This document shows positions 62,912 through 64,000 of a stretch of 64,000 nt of DNA, piece by piece (within the stretch, counting starts at the first letter, position 1; every line of letters starts with the position of its first letter). The notes under the pieces were generated by a model that saw only the letters and a program-made list of their open reading frames with translations, did no database searches and was not told the origin of the DNA. The stretch comes from Clostridia bacterium UC5.1-1C12 (GTDB taxonomy: Bacteria > Bacillota_I > Bacilli_A > Erysipelotrichales > Erysipelotrichaceae). The stretch covers positions 62,001 through 126,000 of the forward strand of contig BBZX01000009.1 of the NCBI GenBank assembly GCA_001305055.1, written 5' to 3'. The position numbers and the translations under genes are program-made.

Positions 62912-64000
62912 TGATCAGATTGAAAGAGCCTTACTTAGCATCATGCTCACTGATCCAAAGACGATTGATGAATGTTCGCTGGAATCAAAACACTTCGTCA
63001 ATCCGATCAATCGCAGGGCGTTTGAGATATTCAGGAAGTACTATGCTGACAATGGCGATATCGCAATCGGTGTAATGTGTGCTGAGGTAAAAGATGCCGG
63101 TCAATTTGTAGACTACTGCATGGCGTTGTCTGATGAATACATATCCAGCAGTAACTTTCACTTTCTCATGGAAAAGCAGGAGGAAGCTTACAAGAAGAAC
63201 CAGATAGTGAAGATCGCTGACAGTCTGCTAAATGGTGAGGCTACTTACACTGAGGTGGTCGATCAGATACGCACTATCAGCTCTGAGTTTGTCAATGTAA
63301 ATGATTACCATAAGCCGAAGCCACAGGAAATATATGACCTAATTACTACTGATCGGGCTAAAATCAGATTCAGGGATTTAGATTGCCTGAACCGTGTTGG
63401 ATTGTTGGAAAATACATTAAATGTAATTGCAGCTCGTCCATCGGTCGGCAAGACCGGTTTTGCACTGAATATGATCAATGACCTTTCGGATAGATACAAA
63501 TGTATTTACCTCAACATGGAAATGACGGAAAAAGAAATCTATGAACGATTGGCAGCCATCAATTCGGCAATCCCAATAAACCGTTTCACGAAATTGGAAG
63601 CGAATGAGATCAATAAGCTGAACAATGCATTAACACTGATCTATAATAAAAAAATTAAAATCTATAACGGCTCAAAGTCTTTAAAAGCAGTGAGAGCGAT
63701 CCTTACAAGAGAGCAGCGTGAGGGGCATTGTATCATCTTTATTGATCATATTGGATATGTAACCACTGGCAAACGACAAAGTGATACGGAGCGCATTGGT
63801 GAGGCTGTCCGGGAAATACAGAAAATGACAAAGGACCTAAATGTTACTGTATTTTTATTAGCCCATATCAATCGTGCCGGAACGGATGCGCCTACAGTAA
63901 ACTTCCTCAAAGATTCTGGAGAGTTGGAGCAATCGGCCCATGTCGTCATGCTGCTGCATAATCCAAATGATGAGCTTGATAAAACGACATCTGACATACA
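62892..64000 (+). CDS. DnaB-like replicative helicase (3' end outside window)
   Basis: Open from a GTG at 62892 to the window end, at least 369 residues. The N-terminal domain (QIERALLSIMLTDPKTIDEC) is DnaB type. Walker A is VIAARPSVGKTGFALNM, followed by YLNMEMTEKEIYERLAA, and Walker B region CIIFIDHIGYV, then VFLLAHINRAG and DSGELEQSAHVVMLLH. It overlaps the organiser gene by 20 bases. Together they form the element's replication module. Confidence 0.88.
   Translation, partial: MNTQTYDDQIERALLSIMLTDPKTIDECSLESKHFVNPINRRAFEIFRKYYADNGDIAIGVMCAEVKDAGQFVDYCMALSDEYISSSNFHFLMEKQEEAYKKNQIVKIADSLLNGEATYTEVVDQIRTISSEFVNVNDYHKPKPQEIYDLITTDRAKIRFRDLDCLNRVGLLENTLNVIAARPSVGKTGFALNMINDLSDRYKCIYLNMEMTEKEIYERLAAINSAIPINRFTKLEANEINKLNNALTLIYNKKIKIYNGSKSLKAVRAILTREQREGHCIIFIDHIGYVTTGKRQSDTERIGEAVREIQKMTKDLNVTVFLLAHINRAGTDAPTVNFLKDSGELEQSAHVVMLLHNPNDELDKTTSDI

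Larger units (their letters stand above)
54615..64000. mobile_element. Prophage or phage-like element, left part
   Basis: Everything from the serine recombinase gene to the window end belongs to a mobile element. It holds an integrase at the edge, a CI/Cro-type switch, small early genes, HNH nuclease, tyrosine recombinase, a replication terminator-like protein, DUF2303, a replication organiser and a DnaB-type helicase. It interrupts the Tad pilus operon. The right end and structural genes lie outside the window, so phage versus other element cannot be decided. Confidence 0.85.

Noticed and set aside
1..64000. CRISPR arrays, rRNA and tRNA genes
   Set aside because: No regularly spaced repeats, rRNA segments or tRNA cloverleafs were found on reading both strands; the search was by eye.

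Overview
The window reads as a low-to-moderate GC member of the Bacillota, most like Erysipelotrichia-type gut Firmicutes. Support comes from RNase J, a T-box leader on leuS, a NiaR (3H-domain) repressor, a CcpA-type cre site, a TatA/TatC pair, an Rnf complex and a Flp/Tad pilus locus. The lineage is an inference from gene style only. About 54.6 kb is chromosome; the rest is the left part of an integrated phage-like element.

Layout: (1) 1-5991, a catabolic operon of the EF_0829-EF_0839 type: amidohydrolase, PRD protein, SFCGS/DUF4312/DUF4311/DUF4310 proteins, two SelA-like (DgaE-type) PLP enzymes and a DgaF-type aldolase. (2) 6049-12321, an Fe-dependent alcohol dehydrogenase, galM-galK behind a cre site, a lipoprotein sugar-binding protein, and an MFS exporter behind a leader peptide and hairpin. 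(3) 12695-28086, housekeeping: T-box-leuS, a phosphoesterase, niaR with a NiaR-like operator before an EIIC-like membrane protein, RNase J, def, ftsW/rodA, rsmD, coaD, a HAD phosphatase, an HD protein, yfcE, an S1 protein, pgi and a lipoprotein. (4) 28128-28691, a decayed RelB/RelE-type pair. (5) 28864-48472, a redox island: tatC-tatA, a Tat-signal 4x[4Fe-4S] lipoprotein, an aldehyde:ferredoxin oxidoreductase (AOR, YdhV-like), a YdhW-like protein, a putative molybdenum/tungsten-cofactor riboswitch with cofactor synthesis and modABC genes, a flavin transferase (ApbE) and an Rnf operon. (6) 48595-50819, an ABC exporter. (7) 50886-54621, a Flp/Tad pilus locus cut off inside a small pilin-like gene. 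(8) 54622-64000, the element: large serine recombinase, CI/Cro switch, HNH nuclease, tyrosine recombinase, DUF2303, replication organiser and DnaB-type helicase.

The most interesting system is the redox island. Its Rnf complex is unusual. RnfD carries two C-terminal FMN-binding domains, RnfE carries one behind an extra membrane helix, and RnfG has the usual one. RnfB is cut to a 102-residue membrane/one-cluster protein without ferredoxin domains, and a 54-residue Cys-rich membrane protein sits between rnfA and rnfB. ApbE, which attaches FMN to such domains, is divergently encoded next door. Together with the Tat-signal ferredoxin and the AOR, this suggests an extracytoplasmic electron-transfer chain built on flavins and a Mo/W enzyme.

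Caution: about forty single-base indels, mostly losses in A or T runs, interrupt otherwise well-conserved genes, including essential ones (leuS, rnj, coaD, rsmD). They look like uncorrected sequencing errors. Such genes are annotated here as CDS across the break.
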